DNA from: Pegoplata infirma
Lineage: Eukaryota > Arthropoda > Insecta > Diptera > Anthomyiidae
Assembly: GCA_963921195.1 (NCBI GenBank)
Contig: OY992537.1
Location: 180,684,065-180,748,064 of the forward strand
Direction of reading: 5' to 3'
DNA length: 64,000 nt
Shown piece after piece: positions 1 to 10,789 of the stretch. Position numbers and translations under genes: made by a program. A model generated the notes under the pieces. That model made no database searches. It was not told the DNA's origin and saw only the letters and a list, made by a program, of their open reading frames with translations. The stretch's first letter is position 1. Every line of letters starts with the position of its first letter.

Positions 1-348
1 TACATTGTAGTAACAGTTGTTTTATGTAGTTGTTTTTAGTCTATAAAAAAATTTATAATTTTCTAGAAATTTTTTGAAAAACGGATGTGCAGGAATTATT
101 TCCAAATAATTTTAACCGTTTGTGACGTTTACAATTTTATTTGTTAATAAAAAAATTCAGACAATTTGAGTTACAATAAAAACAACTGTAATTTGAAGTA
201 GTTTTTACAGTTTTTTGTAGTTGTTAATCAATAGTTATAAACAACAACTATTTTTGGTTGATTTTATTGTAAAATGTAGTGGACGCCTAAACAACAAATG
301 TAGTAGTTTTAACTGTCTTTTGTAGTGGAATCTACCGTCATAATTTTT
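1..348. repeat. Partial element with TGTAGTTG motifs
   Basis: AT-rich sequence with repeated TGTAGTTGTTTTT/AACAACTA-type motifs on both strands, cut off by the window edge. No coding signal. Confidence 0.35.
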
Positions 349-349
349 T

Positions 350-625
350 GAGTGTATGGGGGTATACTCACTTTGTCATTCCGTGTGTAACACATCGAAA
401 TATCGGTCTAGGATCCCATAAAGTATATATTTTATTGATCAGTGATCAATTCTAAGACATTCTAGCGATGTCCGTCCGTCTGCAGAGGACACGATACAAT
501 CCACAATAAAAAAGCTAGACTTCCGAAGTATGGCACGAATATGTCTTATATTCCTAGGCAGGTTAAGTTCGTAAATGGGCAAAATCGGCTCAGGTGGAAC
601 CAACCTCTGAAAAAATACACTTTTT
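350..625 (+). mobile_element. DINE-1-like repeat fragment
   Basis: GGGGGTATACTC..TTTGTCATTCCG, then TATCGGTCTAGGATCCCATA and GATGTCCGTCCGTCTG, then a CAGGTTAAGTTCGTAAA tail shared with the copy near 39015. Confidence 0.6.
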
Positions 626-724
626 TACATGTTTTTTTGTATTTTAGTTAAAAAAATGAAACATTTGTTATATTTATCGGGATGGGAAGGTGCTCTCAAC
701 GCCCCCCACTGACCCCCATCACCA

Positions 725-738
725 CCCCCCCCCCCCCC
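725..738 (+). repeat. Poly-C run (14 C)
   Basis: C-rich tract ACCACCCCCC... in AT-rich DNA; part of a repeat and prone to length error. Confidence 0.7.
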
Positions 739-969
739 AAAACAAACGCCCCTAACAATTTTTTTTTTATTTTTTTTTACATTTTGGAGGGTATAAAAGT
801 TTTGGCACAGCCGAACAGCGGTCATAGAGTCAACCGATTTGGGCCAACATTTTATTTGGTACTTATTTTGGGTCATTTTTTTTAATTACAACAGCCATGC
901 ATTTGCTTTGTTTATTTGTCTTAAATATTTAAAAAAAAATTATACATATTTCCTGAAAAATAATAGTAG

Positions 970-1150
970 TATATAATTATTATTCGATTAATCGGTATAA
1001 ATTCTTCGATTAATCCTTTAATCGAAATTCTTCTTCTTCGTTTCCGCTTAACTCCCTGTGAAGCATAGGGCCTCTTAATCGAAATTATTTTAAATTAATC
1101 GAACAATTATTCTTCTAAAATCGATTAATCGAACAAAAATTAATCGAATG
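970..1150. mobile_element. Non-autonomous element with ATTAATCGA subterminal motifs
   Basis: Clustered TTCGATTAATCG/ATTAATCGAA on both strands, with one end AATGAACACCCTAATC. It resembles hAT-type short elements. A GC-richer stretch around TCCGCTTAACTCCCTGTGAA sits in the middle. Confidence 0.4.
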
Positions 1151-1317
1151 AACACCCTAATCATGACCAAAATATTATACAAATATGACACCTCGAAAAT
1201 AAGGACACCTCGAAAGTTTTGGTACATTCAACATAAATATAAAATGCTATAATTCGGCTGCTAGTGGACATATGTAAACTAAAATGAATTGGTTACCAAA
1301 TGGTATATAAATTAGTA

Positions 1318-1802
1318 CCCAGCAAAAATTGGCATTACTAGTAATGGATTTTGTAATCCGAAACAGATGTTAATAAGTAGTTACTTATTAAATGAAACAC
1401 CAATTATTTTAACAAGGGCGTAAGACAAAAATAAGTAGTGAAGAGTTTGGAGATAAATAAGTAGTTACTGACTCGGATTACTAATAAGGAGTAAAAACCC
1501 ATTACCAATAAGAAGTAAAATAATTAGTTAATTAAAACATTAAATTTAACTTGTTTTTACTAAAACTTAAATATTGTGTAATTTTTATTAAGTTTTTAAG
1601 TGCTTTTTAAGTTAATTGAATTTTAGAGGTTAAAAACTGCAAGTGCAAGGAGATATTATTACTTAGAAGTGCTTTTATAACATATTACTGAAAAGTAGTT
1701 ACTTTTGGGCTTAAAATAATGTTAATGGTAGTGGGTACTCATTATAAATAATGTACTTGGTAATGATTACTTTTCACAACTCATTACCATGTTTTTGCTG
1801 GG
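1318..1802. mobile_element. TIR MITE, CCCAGCAAAAA ends, TA target site
   Basis: Left GTA|CCCAGCAAAAATTGG, right TTTTTGCTGGG|TAC; 485 bp. Inside are many AAGTAGTTACTT-like motifs in both orientations. No ORF. Confidence 0.6.
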
Positions 1803-3020
1803 TACAAACATATTTTTTACACAAAAGTTTTTCTCGTGAATTTTTTTTTCACAAAAAAGTTTTTTTCGCAGAAATTATTTCTAGTTTTTTTTTTCAAATC
1901 TAATTTATTTAACCAATTTTTTAATAAAATCTTTTCATAATAATTTTATTTTCAACAGCTTTTTTTAATAAAGTTGTTTGCAATAAACTTTTTTTCCGTC
2001 CGAATTTAACTTTTTTATTTTTTGGTTTTTTGTGTAATGTTAAACAACTGTTTTTCTTAGTGTATTAAACTAAAATATTAAAAAAATACAATATAAATAT
2101 ATTTGCTGAACATTATAATCCAAATTTAAAAAAAAAAAATATGCTTTAGTTTAATTTTTATTTAAAAAAAAATTAAATCAAAGTTGAAACTAATAAGTTA
2201 ACACGTGGACTTGCCATTTCTACCCATATCTATTAATTCCCAGTTTTGGAAATACAAATTGTCTATTTAAACAAACAGCCTTACCACAAGAAAATAAAAT
2301 AAATTTAAAATGAGCTTTTAATTTTATTTCCATACAAATTGTTTTTGTTTTTAAAATCGACTTTCAAAAATTGTATTGAAAATTTGAAATTTAAAATAAA
2401 ACTTTTGTTAAAACAGACTTTTTGTTTTCTTGTGGTACGGGCCTAAGTTTTTGAGCAAAATAAACTTAAATTAATAAATTCATACTCTTAATAAGTACTG
2501 GGAATTACTAAATAAGGATTGTCATGAATAGCCAAAATGTGAATCGCCCTTTATATATATAAATATATGTTATTAATTTATCTTTTCAAACTACAAATTC
2601 TCCCCACCTTTTTGATATTGAAAAATTTTTAAAATACAGGTAATATTTTTCAAAAAACCAACAAGAAAAACTTCTTAAAATTTCTTATTTATCTTTACAA
2701 GGACTTAAAAAGCAATAACAAAACTCAATATAAGGTTTCTTTACAAACAAACAAAAGAAATATCTAATAAAAATAATAAATATTAATTGCTTAACTATTA
2801 ATTAATAACAATTACAAAAAAAAAAATATATTATTAGTAAAGCGTTAAATTAAAAACCAAAAAAAAAAAACTTCTTTAAAAACTAGAACTGTACGATTAA
2901 TTAAATAAAATAATTTGAAATTTAAGTTTTTCTATATTTTAATCTAAATATTTTGTTTAATTTATTTGATTACCAAAACAATGTCAATTTACAAATTTTT
3001 GTTAAATATATTTTAACCAA
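1803..3020. other. AT-rich desert
   Basis: Long poly-A and poly-T runs and TTTTTTCACAAAAAAG-like stretches. No gene or clear element end is seen. Confidence 0.5.
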
Positions 3021-3200
3021 TGTTGGCAATCGATACCTTTTCAATACCGTTATCCGTTTCAAAACCCTTTAAATTGAATACCGGTACCAATACCAATACC
3101 GAAACTTAGTTTTGGTATCGGATACCGGTATCCAAAAACCTTTTCCTTCGATACCGGTACGTACCGGTATTGAAACGGTATTAAAACGGTTTTTCCTAAA
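3020..3200. repeat. Degenerate ATACCG/GGTATCG simple-repeat block (left)
   Basis: Runs of TACCGGTA, GATACC and CCAATACC. It is matched in inverted orientation by 4796-4950 (ATACCGGTACGTACCGGTAT in both), probably the ends of one large element. Confidence 0.6.
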
Positions 3201-3290
3201 AAAACATGTTTTTTTTACAAAAAAAAATAATAGAAAATTTGTAATTTTTTTTGGTTTTTGTAAATGAAAAATCGTACTCCAAATGCCTCC

Positions 3291-3549
3291 CCGAAGTCTC
3301 ATAAAAATCAAAAAAATCTTTGGGCACCCACATCGTGGATTAAGTAAAAATTTTCAAAAAAAAAATCATACTTCAACCGCTATGCGGAGCAGAAGAAAAT
3401 TATTGATTTTCACGAAATTTTTTTGAAATCATTTAGACTCTCAATAGAAACTTTCCGCAACCCTAAGTATAGTTAAGTTTTTTTAAGGATTTTTATTTAA
3501 TCCGCGATTTGGGTGCCCAAGGATTTTTTTTGATATTTATAGGACTTCG
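3291..3549. mobile_element. Foldback MITE
   Basis: Arms of about 60 bp: CGAAGTCTCATAAAAATC and CTTTGGGCACCCACATCG pair with GATTTGGGTGCCCAAGGATT and ATTTATAGGACTTCG. Abuts the DINE-1-like sequence. Confidence 0.65.
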
Positions 3550-4515
3550 TGGTTCAAAAATTATTACAAAACCGTGAATTTCAAATTGGTTTCACCTTAA
3601 GTCCACATGTTGAAAACCCCGTTAAACCAGCTTTAAAAACATGGAAGAGTCATAGAAAAATATTTAACAAAGTATTTTTGTCACTCAAAAATATTTTTAC
3701 AATTAAGCAAAAAAAAAACTTACACTCAAAAAAAAATTTTTGTAATTTTTTTTTTTTTTAAATGACTAAAAAAAGTTTTTTACTCAAAATAAAATATTTC
3801 TAATCAAAATTGTTAATTTTTTTTTTTTTAAGTTAGAAAACTAACTATCACTTTAAAAGGGCACCGTGGATACTCATGGATTCGGCTAACAAGGAGTCTC
3901 CCTGGTGTCACCCTCCGATCTTCATGACATTTGGATATGTTGTTCAGAACGAAAATTAATTCGACACTAATTTTTTTTAGCTGCCAAAACTCATTTTTAG
4001 GAGGTTTGATTTGCATGAAAGGAAATTGACCTTTTTCAGTTTTTTACGATTTACGTCTATTTGCTCAAAACTAATATAGGCGTATTTGGTATTAGATTAA
4101 AGGTAATTAAAATACCTATCTTGTGATGCTAATAACGTGTAAAAAAAGTAAATATTTTTCGACTTATTAACAAAAATGTCCAACAATTTTGTCATTTTAC
4201 TCAATATGACGAAAAGTTGTGCATGTTTGGACCGTTCTTTGCACATGGAGATAGGTTTTCCAAAGACCTTTCATTTGGTATGTAACATGACTAGGTTTAT
4301 TTGTATAATATATGAGATAAACGCAAAAAAACTGAAAAATGACCGTTTCTTCCCCCTCATTTTCACTCCCTAAATATGAATTTGGGCCACTAAAAAAAAA
4401 ATACGTGTCCCTTTATTTTTTATACTCTACAAAATAAAACCAATTCCATAAAGATCGGCGGGTGACACCAGGGAGACCCTCCTTGTAAGTCGAATTTAAC
4501 TCTTCTACTTTTTTA
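3550..4515 (+). mobile_element. DINE-1-like repeat, 3' part, carrying a nested MITE
   Basis: Sequence from TGGTTCAAAAATTATTA through the poly-T region to GATTCGGC matches 20752-21115. It resumes at GTCGAATTTAACTCTTCTAC after an inserted element at 3890-4485. Confidence 0.6.
3890..4485. mobile_element. Harbinger-like MITE family D (596 bp), TSD TAA
   Basis: Terminal inverted repeats of about 33 bp starting CAAGGAGTCTCCCTGG and ending CCAGGGAGACCCTCCTTG. TAA flanks both sides (3887-3889, 4486-4488). Removing the element and one TAA restores the DINE-1-like ATTCGGC-TAA-GTCGAATTT. Confidence 0.8.
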
Positions 4516-4795
4516 CATATTTTTTTTACTCTCTGCAACATATTTTTTTTTACATATTTTTTTTTACTTTCTGCAACAAATGAAACCTTTTTATGTCAGA
4601 ATAACTTCAAAGTCCTGCACTTTGAAGTTTCCCCGCCGACCCCCTAAGAAAACGCAATTTAAATTTTTTTTTTCACATTTTAAAGCGCATTTTAGCAAAA
4701 ATGCTAAAAATAAATACGTAAATACGTGTTTTAGTATTAAAATTGAAAAAATTTTTTAGTTTTTATGCGTTTTTTATAATTTTAACATTTTTTTC

Positions 4796-4950
4796 GATAA
4801 TACCGGTACGTACCGGTATCGACGTTTCGGTATCGGTAATACCGTAACCGATTCAACTCAAATACCGTAACCGATACCGATACCGAAATAAATAAAAAAA
4901 CGATACCAATACCGATATCGATACCGTTATTCGTTTCGATTGCCAACCTT
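4796..4950. repeat. Degenerate ATACCG/GGTATCG simple-repeat block (right)
   Basis: Contains ACCGATACCGATACCGAAAT and ends CGTTTCGATTGCCAACCTTG, the inverse of TGTTGGCAATCGATACC at the left block. Confidence 0.6.
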
Positions 4951-4991
4951 GATTTTAACAAAAAAAAACTATGTAAAATTACCATAAGCTC

Positions 4992-6971
4992 TGTTAAGAC
5001 AGCAGAAAATGTCCCACATTTTCAAACTGTAATTAATTGTTTAGTTATTTTGCATTTGGGGGATTTCGCCTCAAGTGACACAACTTTTGAAACCGATCGG
5101 GATAAAATTTGCACCAAGATTAGTCCTAGTACACATAAAAAAATGAAAATGAGTTTCAATCACTAAAATGATTATATCAATTACTATTTTAAATGATTTT
5201 GCACCTATCACGAAAGTGATAGTATTAATTACTAAAATTTGTAAAAGTTTAATATCGCAAAAGTGCATTTATTCTCAATTCACGGAAATTTTCGAAATAA
5301 GTTAAAAAATGTAATCATATCAATTAATAAAATGATTAAAAACAAAATTGAACTTTTTAAAATTTTTAATTTTAATATTTTTATCTAAAATTTTTTGTGT
5401 GTAGATAGTAGTTGCGAGACAATTTTTCAACGAGATTGGTCAAGGAATCTCCGAGTTAGAGCGGGTCAAAATTTGACATTTTGGTCAAACCCATGTAACT
5501 TATTACCTATTTGTTGTTAGGAAAATGTGTGCAAAAAGTGTTAAGATAGCTATTTCAAAACCTCTAACTCAGAGAGTCCTTCACCGATTTCGTTAAAAAA
5601 TTGTGTCCAAACTAACCATTCCGATTGGAAGACATCGGTTTTAAAATTTGTGTCACTTGAGGCGAAAAAAAGAGATTATAGTTTCAAAATTCGTCGAAGT
5701 TTTTCAACGAAAAATCTTCAAGAAGTTTTAAATAGTTGTGAGAGAATTAACCGAAATACTTGGTAAAATAAGGAAAAACTACATTTTAAACTAACTCAAC
5801 ATTATAGAGTTTATAAATTACATAGTGATACAAAATCGAACTTTCCGATTCGGAATGGGATGAAACCAAAGACAATTTAATGTTGACATTTTACATAACA
5901 AAACCATCAAGGCTTTTTTAAGTTCAGTGCTAGATTTTTTTTTACACGCATTTGAATTTGGTGATTTTAAAGCATTCAAAATTTTTGGAAACTTAATATG
6001 TCCCTGGTGGTGCCCATATTGGACATGTGGGGTCCAGCATCCAAAACTAAGCTCGAAATTACGTTAGCTGTAACTGGTATGAATTTCGCTGCAATCAGTC
6101 CAGTACCTACTTACAAATTTTTAAAAATAATCCCATGTGCACCGTTACGTATGATTGTTATTTAAAGGCAATTACAAAATTAAGTATACGCCACTTAAGT
6201 ATACAGTTTTCAAGTAATTATTTTTATAATTGTAATAAAACTTCACCAAAATGCGTGTAAAAAAATCTAGCACTAAACTAAAAACAACTTTCATTTGCTT
6301 CTGGTTTCATCCCATTCCGATTTGGTTGTTGCACAGTGTTATCAATTCAAAATGTTTATTTAATTAATCGCACAGTACTTAAAAAAAAAAATAAACAACA
6401 AAAATCAAAATTGTATGAGTTAAAAAAAGAATTGAAATTATTTAAACAAAAATTTTGTTTAAGGTTTTTATTAATTTTATTATTTGTGTAATATCATTAT
6501 TATAAAAGAAAATTAACAAAAAAAATATTTATTGTATTAAACTAAAAAACAAAAGAAAATATTTAATTGTATATGTTAAAGATTTAATTTAATGAAATAT
6601 GATCTATTTATCATCTAAATATGTATTTACATACTAATTTTGTTGTGTAGCATTATTTTAAAACCAAAAAAAAAACTCTCTTTGTGTTAAAAGAACTACA
6701 TACAAATATTTACCAACTATTATATAAAAAAAATAAAACTTTTCCTTACAAGAAAAAAAAAAACAAAATTTTCAATGTGTTTTTATTTAAGTTAAGCAGG
6801 TGTGGATCCCGCTTTTGGATTTGGGAAGGGAATTTTTTTTTACTCCCAAAAATTTTTTCACAAGGGAACCCCGCACAGGGATTTGTTCCCAGTATTTGGT
6901 ACTCTTGCATTAAATAATCTAATCAAGAACGGTTTTAAAAAAAACAAGTAAGAGCGTTAAATTCGGCTGTG
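4992..6971 (+). repeat. 1.98-kb direct repeat, copy 1
   Basis: From TGTTAAGACAGCAGAAAATG to TAAATTCGGCTGTG; nearly identical to 14252-16225. It is itself composite. A foldback (about 5065-5672) pairs CCTCAAGTGACACAA with TTGTGTCACTTGAGG and is interrupted by a second MITE at about 5130-5410. A second foldback (about 5930-6277) pairs GTGCTAGATTTTTTTT with AAAAAAATCTAGCAC. No credible protein is encoded. Confidence 0.85.
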
Positions 6972-7440
6972 TAATGAACAAATTGTCAAAAGAAACAAAA
7001 GTTTCGCATTTTTATAGAAATTTGATCTAACCAAAGTTTTGATAAAATTCTTTTAAGTGAAAGGTAGGAGGAGGTCGGCGGGAGCCTTAAATCGCTAGCG
7101 ATCAGTCGGTGCGGGGTTCGTGACCTTTCCTATCTAGCCTCGGTACTATTACATGTCTTTTATATAGACTCCCTTTTCAGTTAAACTTTAACTGACAAAA
7201 TTATTACGTTAAATAAACCAGAATAGTCATATCAACAAACAATGCCCCTATATGACTATTAAGAAGAGGGAAAGCTAACAAACAAAGGTATTGATTAAAA
7301 GTGCCAATTACAGTGGGGGTTTCCCTGATGTTGTTGGGAACCTCTGCCTCGTAACCCGCCCAATCCATGATTCTAGTGGCAAACAAAAAGGTGATTTCTA
7401 GAATCCCACAAGTCAATCATACCCTACCGTATTAGCCCAT
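6972..7440. other. Unassigned segment with GC-rich blocks, possibly an LTR remnant
   Basis: Contains GGAGGAGGTCGGCGGGAGCC near 7067, TTTATATAG near 7159, TTTTCAGTTAAAC near 7174 and AAATAAACC near 7210. That is a plausible TATA/initiator/poly(A) order for an LTR, but matching ends and a primer site are not found. Confidence 0.25.
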
Positions 7441-7981
7441 GATAGAAAACACACAAATTTTTCTTAGCAATTCATGATTACAATATGTGATATTTTATTC
7501 AACCCATAAATTTCTTAAAATATAACTATAATACGAAAAGCAATAAGAGTACATTAAAATACTACAAACGATTCATGGTCTGTATATTACAGGCATAAAA
7601 ATGGTTAACTATAACTAAAAAAATAATGGATAATTCAAAATGTTGGGATTCAAAATTCAACGCATTTAAATTTCCATATGAAAAGATAAAAAAAAACTTA
7701 AGTAAAAATATTTGCTAGTAATAGCTTTTTAAACGAGCCAAATATGTTATGGCATAAAAAAAATACAAAAAGTGTAAAGTTGCCTGGAGATTAATTTTAA
7801 TGCAAAATTAAAAAACTAATTTCTGCATTTAAAGAAAAACTTAAATATGTAAATAAAGTGCTATTTAGCAAAACCGATATCAAAACGTTGATTAAAAATT
7901 AATAAATACGAATCGCAATTTTAAATTATTTAAAAAAAATCCGTTGTGGAATGCAATATACATATAAGAAAAACACATCTT
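7441..7981. other. AT-rich desert
   Basis: No gene, repeat terminus or coding island recognised. Confidence 0.5.
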
Positions 7982-7984
7982 TCA

Positions 7985-8420
7985 GAGTCCCCGCACAACA
8001 ATGTCGGTGACGTTTTTTTCATACAAATTTGGCAAGAAAAAACGTCCGACCGAAAACCGCTTGAATAAAATCAATTTTATTTTTGTGTCGGTTTCTCTCT
8101 CTCTTCAAATTTTTGATATGAAAATGTTGCCACATTCTTATAAATATTTCGATTATTTTCGATAAAGTAAACAAAAAAATGTGATCTCTAAAAAAAAAAA
8201 ATATTTAAAATTCTAAAAAAACACAAAAAAAAGAATCAATATGAGAAAATCAAATTGATATTAAATAAAACAATAACATTAAATTAAAAAGTGTCGAAAA
8301 AGTGAAAAATTGTGCAAATATCAACGAATGACTGAATTTCCCGCTGCCGCCTTTGTTTAGCGCCTATACTCTCTCATGGCCGAAAACGTCAACCGCCCCG
8401 ACATTGTTGTGCGGGGACTC
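7985..8420. mobile_element. MITE family A, copy 1 (436 bp), TSD TCA
   Basis: Ends GAGTCCCCGCACAACAATGT and ACATTGTTGTGCGGGGACTC, with TCA on both sides (7982-7984, 8421-8423). Almost identical to 38530-38965. Confidence 0.85.
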
Positions 8421-8423
8421 TCA

Positions 8424-8978
8424 CACTATTGTTTTGCCATACCTTTCATAATTCAAATTTAGATTTTATAACAAAATTAGATTTTTAAGAACTTAGAAAA
8501 AAAAACTGAGCTAACCAAAAACCAATTTTAGCAGTAAATTCTTGAACAGAATTTTTTTCCGTTTTTTTTTGGGGAGCTCTACTTTTTCATGTTAATTAAC
8601 TGGTGGTTTAGTTACTAAAACCAAAACATTTCTAAATTACGATGGTGTTACACAAAATTTGTTAAAACATATGAATGCAAAAAAAAAAAAAACAACGGAG
8701 ACGTCCAGCAAAACAATAAATCAAAGAGAAGCAAAAATTTCAAGATCAATGAATTTAATAACAAAATAATGACGTATTTAAAACTGCAACTACTGATGTA
8801 TAATAACAACAATAGTAGTTACTAAACAAAACGTTCACTCATTAGTGACGTCACAATATTCATTGATATTTTGTTAATTTTTACTTCTTCATTAATACTT
8901 ATATACTCGTATTTTTTTTGTGTTTTACCATATGCAGAAAAAAATTGTAAACATTTTAAAAGGAACAGTTTCACTCAC
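8424..8978. other. AT-rich spacer
   Basis: No gene seen; mixed A-rich sequence leading to the candidate exon at 8979-9040. Confidence 0.45.
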
Positions 8979-9040
8979 CCAACTTAACCACGACGAACGA
9001 TGAGGCCTCCTCGATGTCAATGTTAATGTTGATGATGTTG
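8979..9040 (-). CDS. Candidate isolated 62-nt coding exon
   Basis: On the minus strand, acceptor ATTCTTCCCTAG| and donor |GTGAGTG bracket 62 nt that are open and much more GC-rich than their surroundings. The reading is NIININIDIEEASSFVVVKL plus one or two bases. No partner exon is recognised within the window, so it would belong to a long gene running outside it. The plus strand is also open here, but as a Met/Leu-rich run, which is less gene-like. Confidence 0.35.
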
Positions 9041-10186
9041 CTAGGGAAGAATATGATTAATATAGTGATGGTTCCTGCATATACCGTAGTCAATATTTTT
9101 TTAACTGCTTTGCGATTTTGCGATTTTTAACGATATCTTGATATTGGTTAATACTCGATTTTAAGACTTTAAATAAAAAGTTTGAAATTCACGTTTTGCG
9201 AAGAATACCCTTTTGGTATGGCTTCTTAGATGCTAGTAAAATTGACTCTCATTTACCATACATTTAAACCGCATGAAAAAAAAAAAACGTTACCGTTTTT
9301 ATCTACCGAATTTCGTTTAACGATATCTGACTTCTAAGACTAAATCTAAGTATTAATATGAAAACATAAACTATAACCAGATATGCTAATGAGTCACTCG
9401 GGTTATCTGGATCGTAAATGCTTAAACACTATGCACGATTTTGCTGGTCACCCTTATGCAGTGTTACCGTTGTGCGACTTTAGTTGCAATTTGCAACCTT
9501 TTTGACACTCTGAGACTTTTTGTGCTACTTTTTTAAACTTGTCTTATTTTGCAACTTTTTCCAACTTTGTGCGACTTTTTTCCCCTTTTTTGTTAAGTGA
9601 AATATATTTTTATTTTTTAAACCATATACTGCGAAATTACACAAATTTTAAATAATTTTACCAAATATTCGAATTTTAGATTTTTACATTATTTACATTG
9701 TTAAAATGCATAGTCAAATAAAAACAAAAATCATCAAAAAACGGAATTACGATAAAAATATGTATCGTCCATTCCAAAATATATTGCCCAATCCATAAGA
9801 TATAGTCCATTCCTTAAGATATATCCTATACTATCGTAAAATATTGCATGGAAACACACTTATGAAATGGATATAGGTTGTTGGTATGGTCAAACAAATT
9901 TTGGGGGTAAAAATGAATGAGGGTTTGGGTTAAAAAACAATTGGGCTTCGGCCATACATTTGACGCCTCCAGAGGCACCCTTGGGACAGTTGGGGCACAG
10001 ACTACACTAAGAAAATTATGTCATTAACTGTTTGTAGGTTATTTTAAAATGTAATCAGAAAAGTTATTTAAAAAAAAAATCACTTATTTTATAAAGGATT
10101 TCATGTTTTCTACTATTTCTGTAGTTTAAAAAAAATAATTTACTGTCTTAATAATGAATTTTCCTTTACATTAAATTTTGTCAGTA
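9041..10186. other. AT-rich spacer
   Basis: A run of TTTTGTGCGACTTTTTT-like phrases near 9480-9600 and repeated TATCCAT/CCATTCC phrases near 9760-9860. No gene recognised. Confidence 0.4.
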
Positions 10187-10564
10187 TACCCAAAAAAATA
10201 ACTAGTGTTAAACAGTCTAATGTGACTTAGGTAAATTTTTTTTATATTGAGTTCAAGAAATTGCTCGAGTTTTAACTAAATTGTATATGACATTTATTTT
10301 GTAAAATAGCATTGTTTACAATATTAAATTTTAACATACACAAACTTGAATCTTTTACCTAAGTTTTTTTTATAAATATAAATAAATTTAATTCGATAAA
10401 GTCGACATATTAATGCCACATTGTAAACAACACATTGACAACAAATTGTCTTTAATTTTTTATAAAATATATGTATGTATGAGGAACTAATTTATTTAAT
10501 TAATTAAAAAGGTAAGCAAAAATAATGAGTTTATATATTTGATAAACGTATATTAACCAAAATA

Positions 10565-10753
10565 TTAACTTTCAGTTGCAGACGGTGGTGGTTTATTCGA
10601 ACATTTGCGGCATCCGCCACGCAACTTGTAAAAATACATTACTTGGCCATAAAAAACATAAAACAATTGGTCTCCGGTTCGCAGTGTTGGTTCAATAGTA
10701 GACACAAAAGCAGATCCAGAAAATGACTTGAGGTTTTTGATTGCAGATTCCGG
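10565..10753 (-). pseudogene. Coding-like relic beside array S1
   Basis: A 62-codon minus-strand open stretch in a GC-richer patch. It reads IKNLKSFSGSAFVSTIEPTL, RTGDQLFYVFYGQVMYFYKL and RGGCRKCSNKPPPSATES before a stop. No Met start and no recognised family; it may be a degraded gene of element S1 or a captured fragment. Confidence 0.3.
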
Positions 10754-10789
10754 TTAGTGATAATTTAGCATCTACAGAAAAAATCTTTA

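Noticed and set aside
5071..5268. 65-codon minus-strand ORF present in both 1.98-kb copies (also 14331-14528)
   Set aside because: It lies in a nested MITE within a foldback; two copies reflect DNA duplication, not selection on protein.
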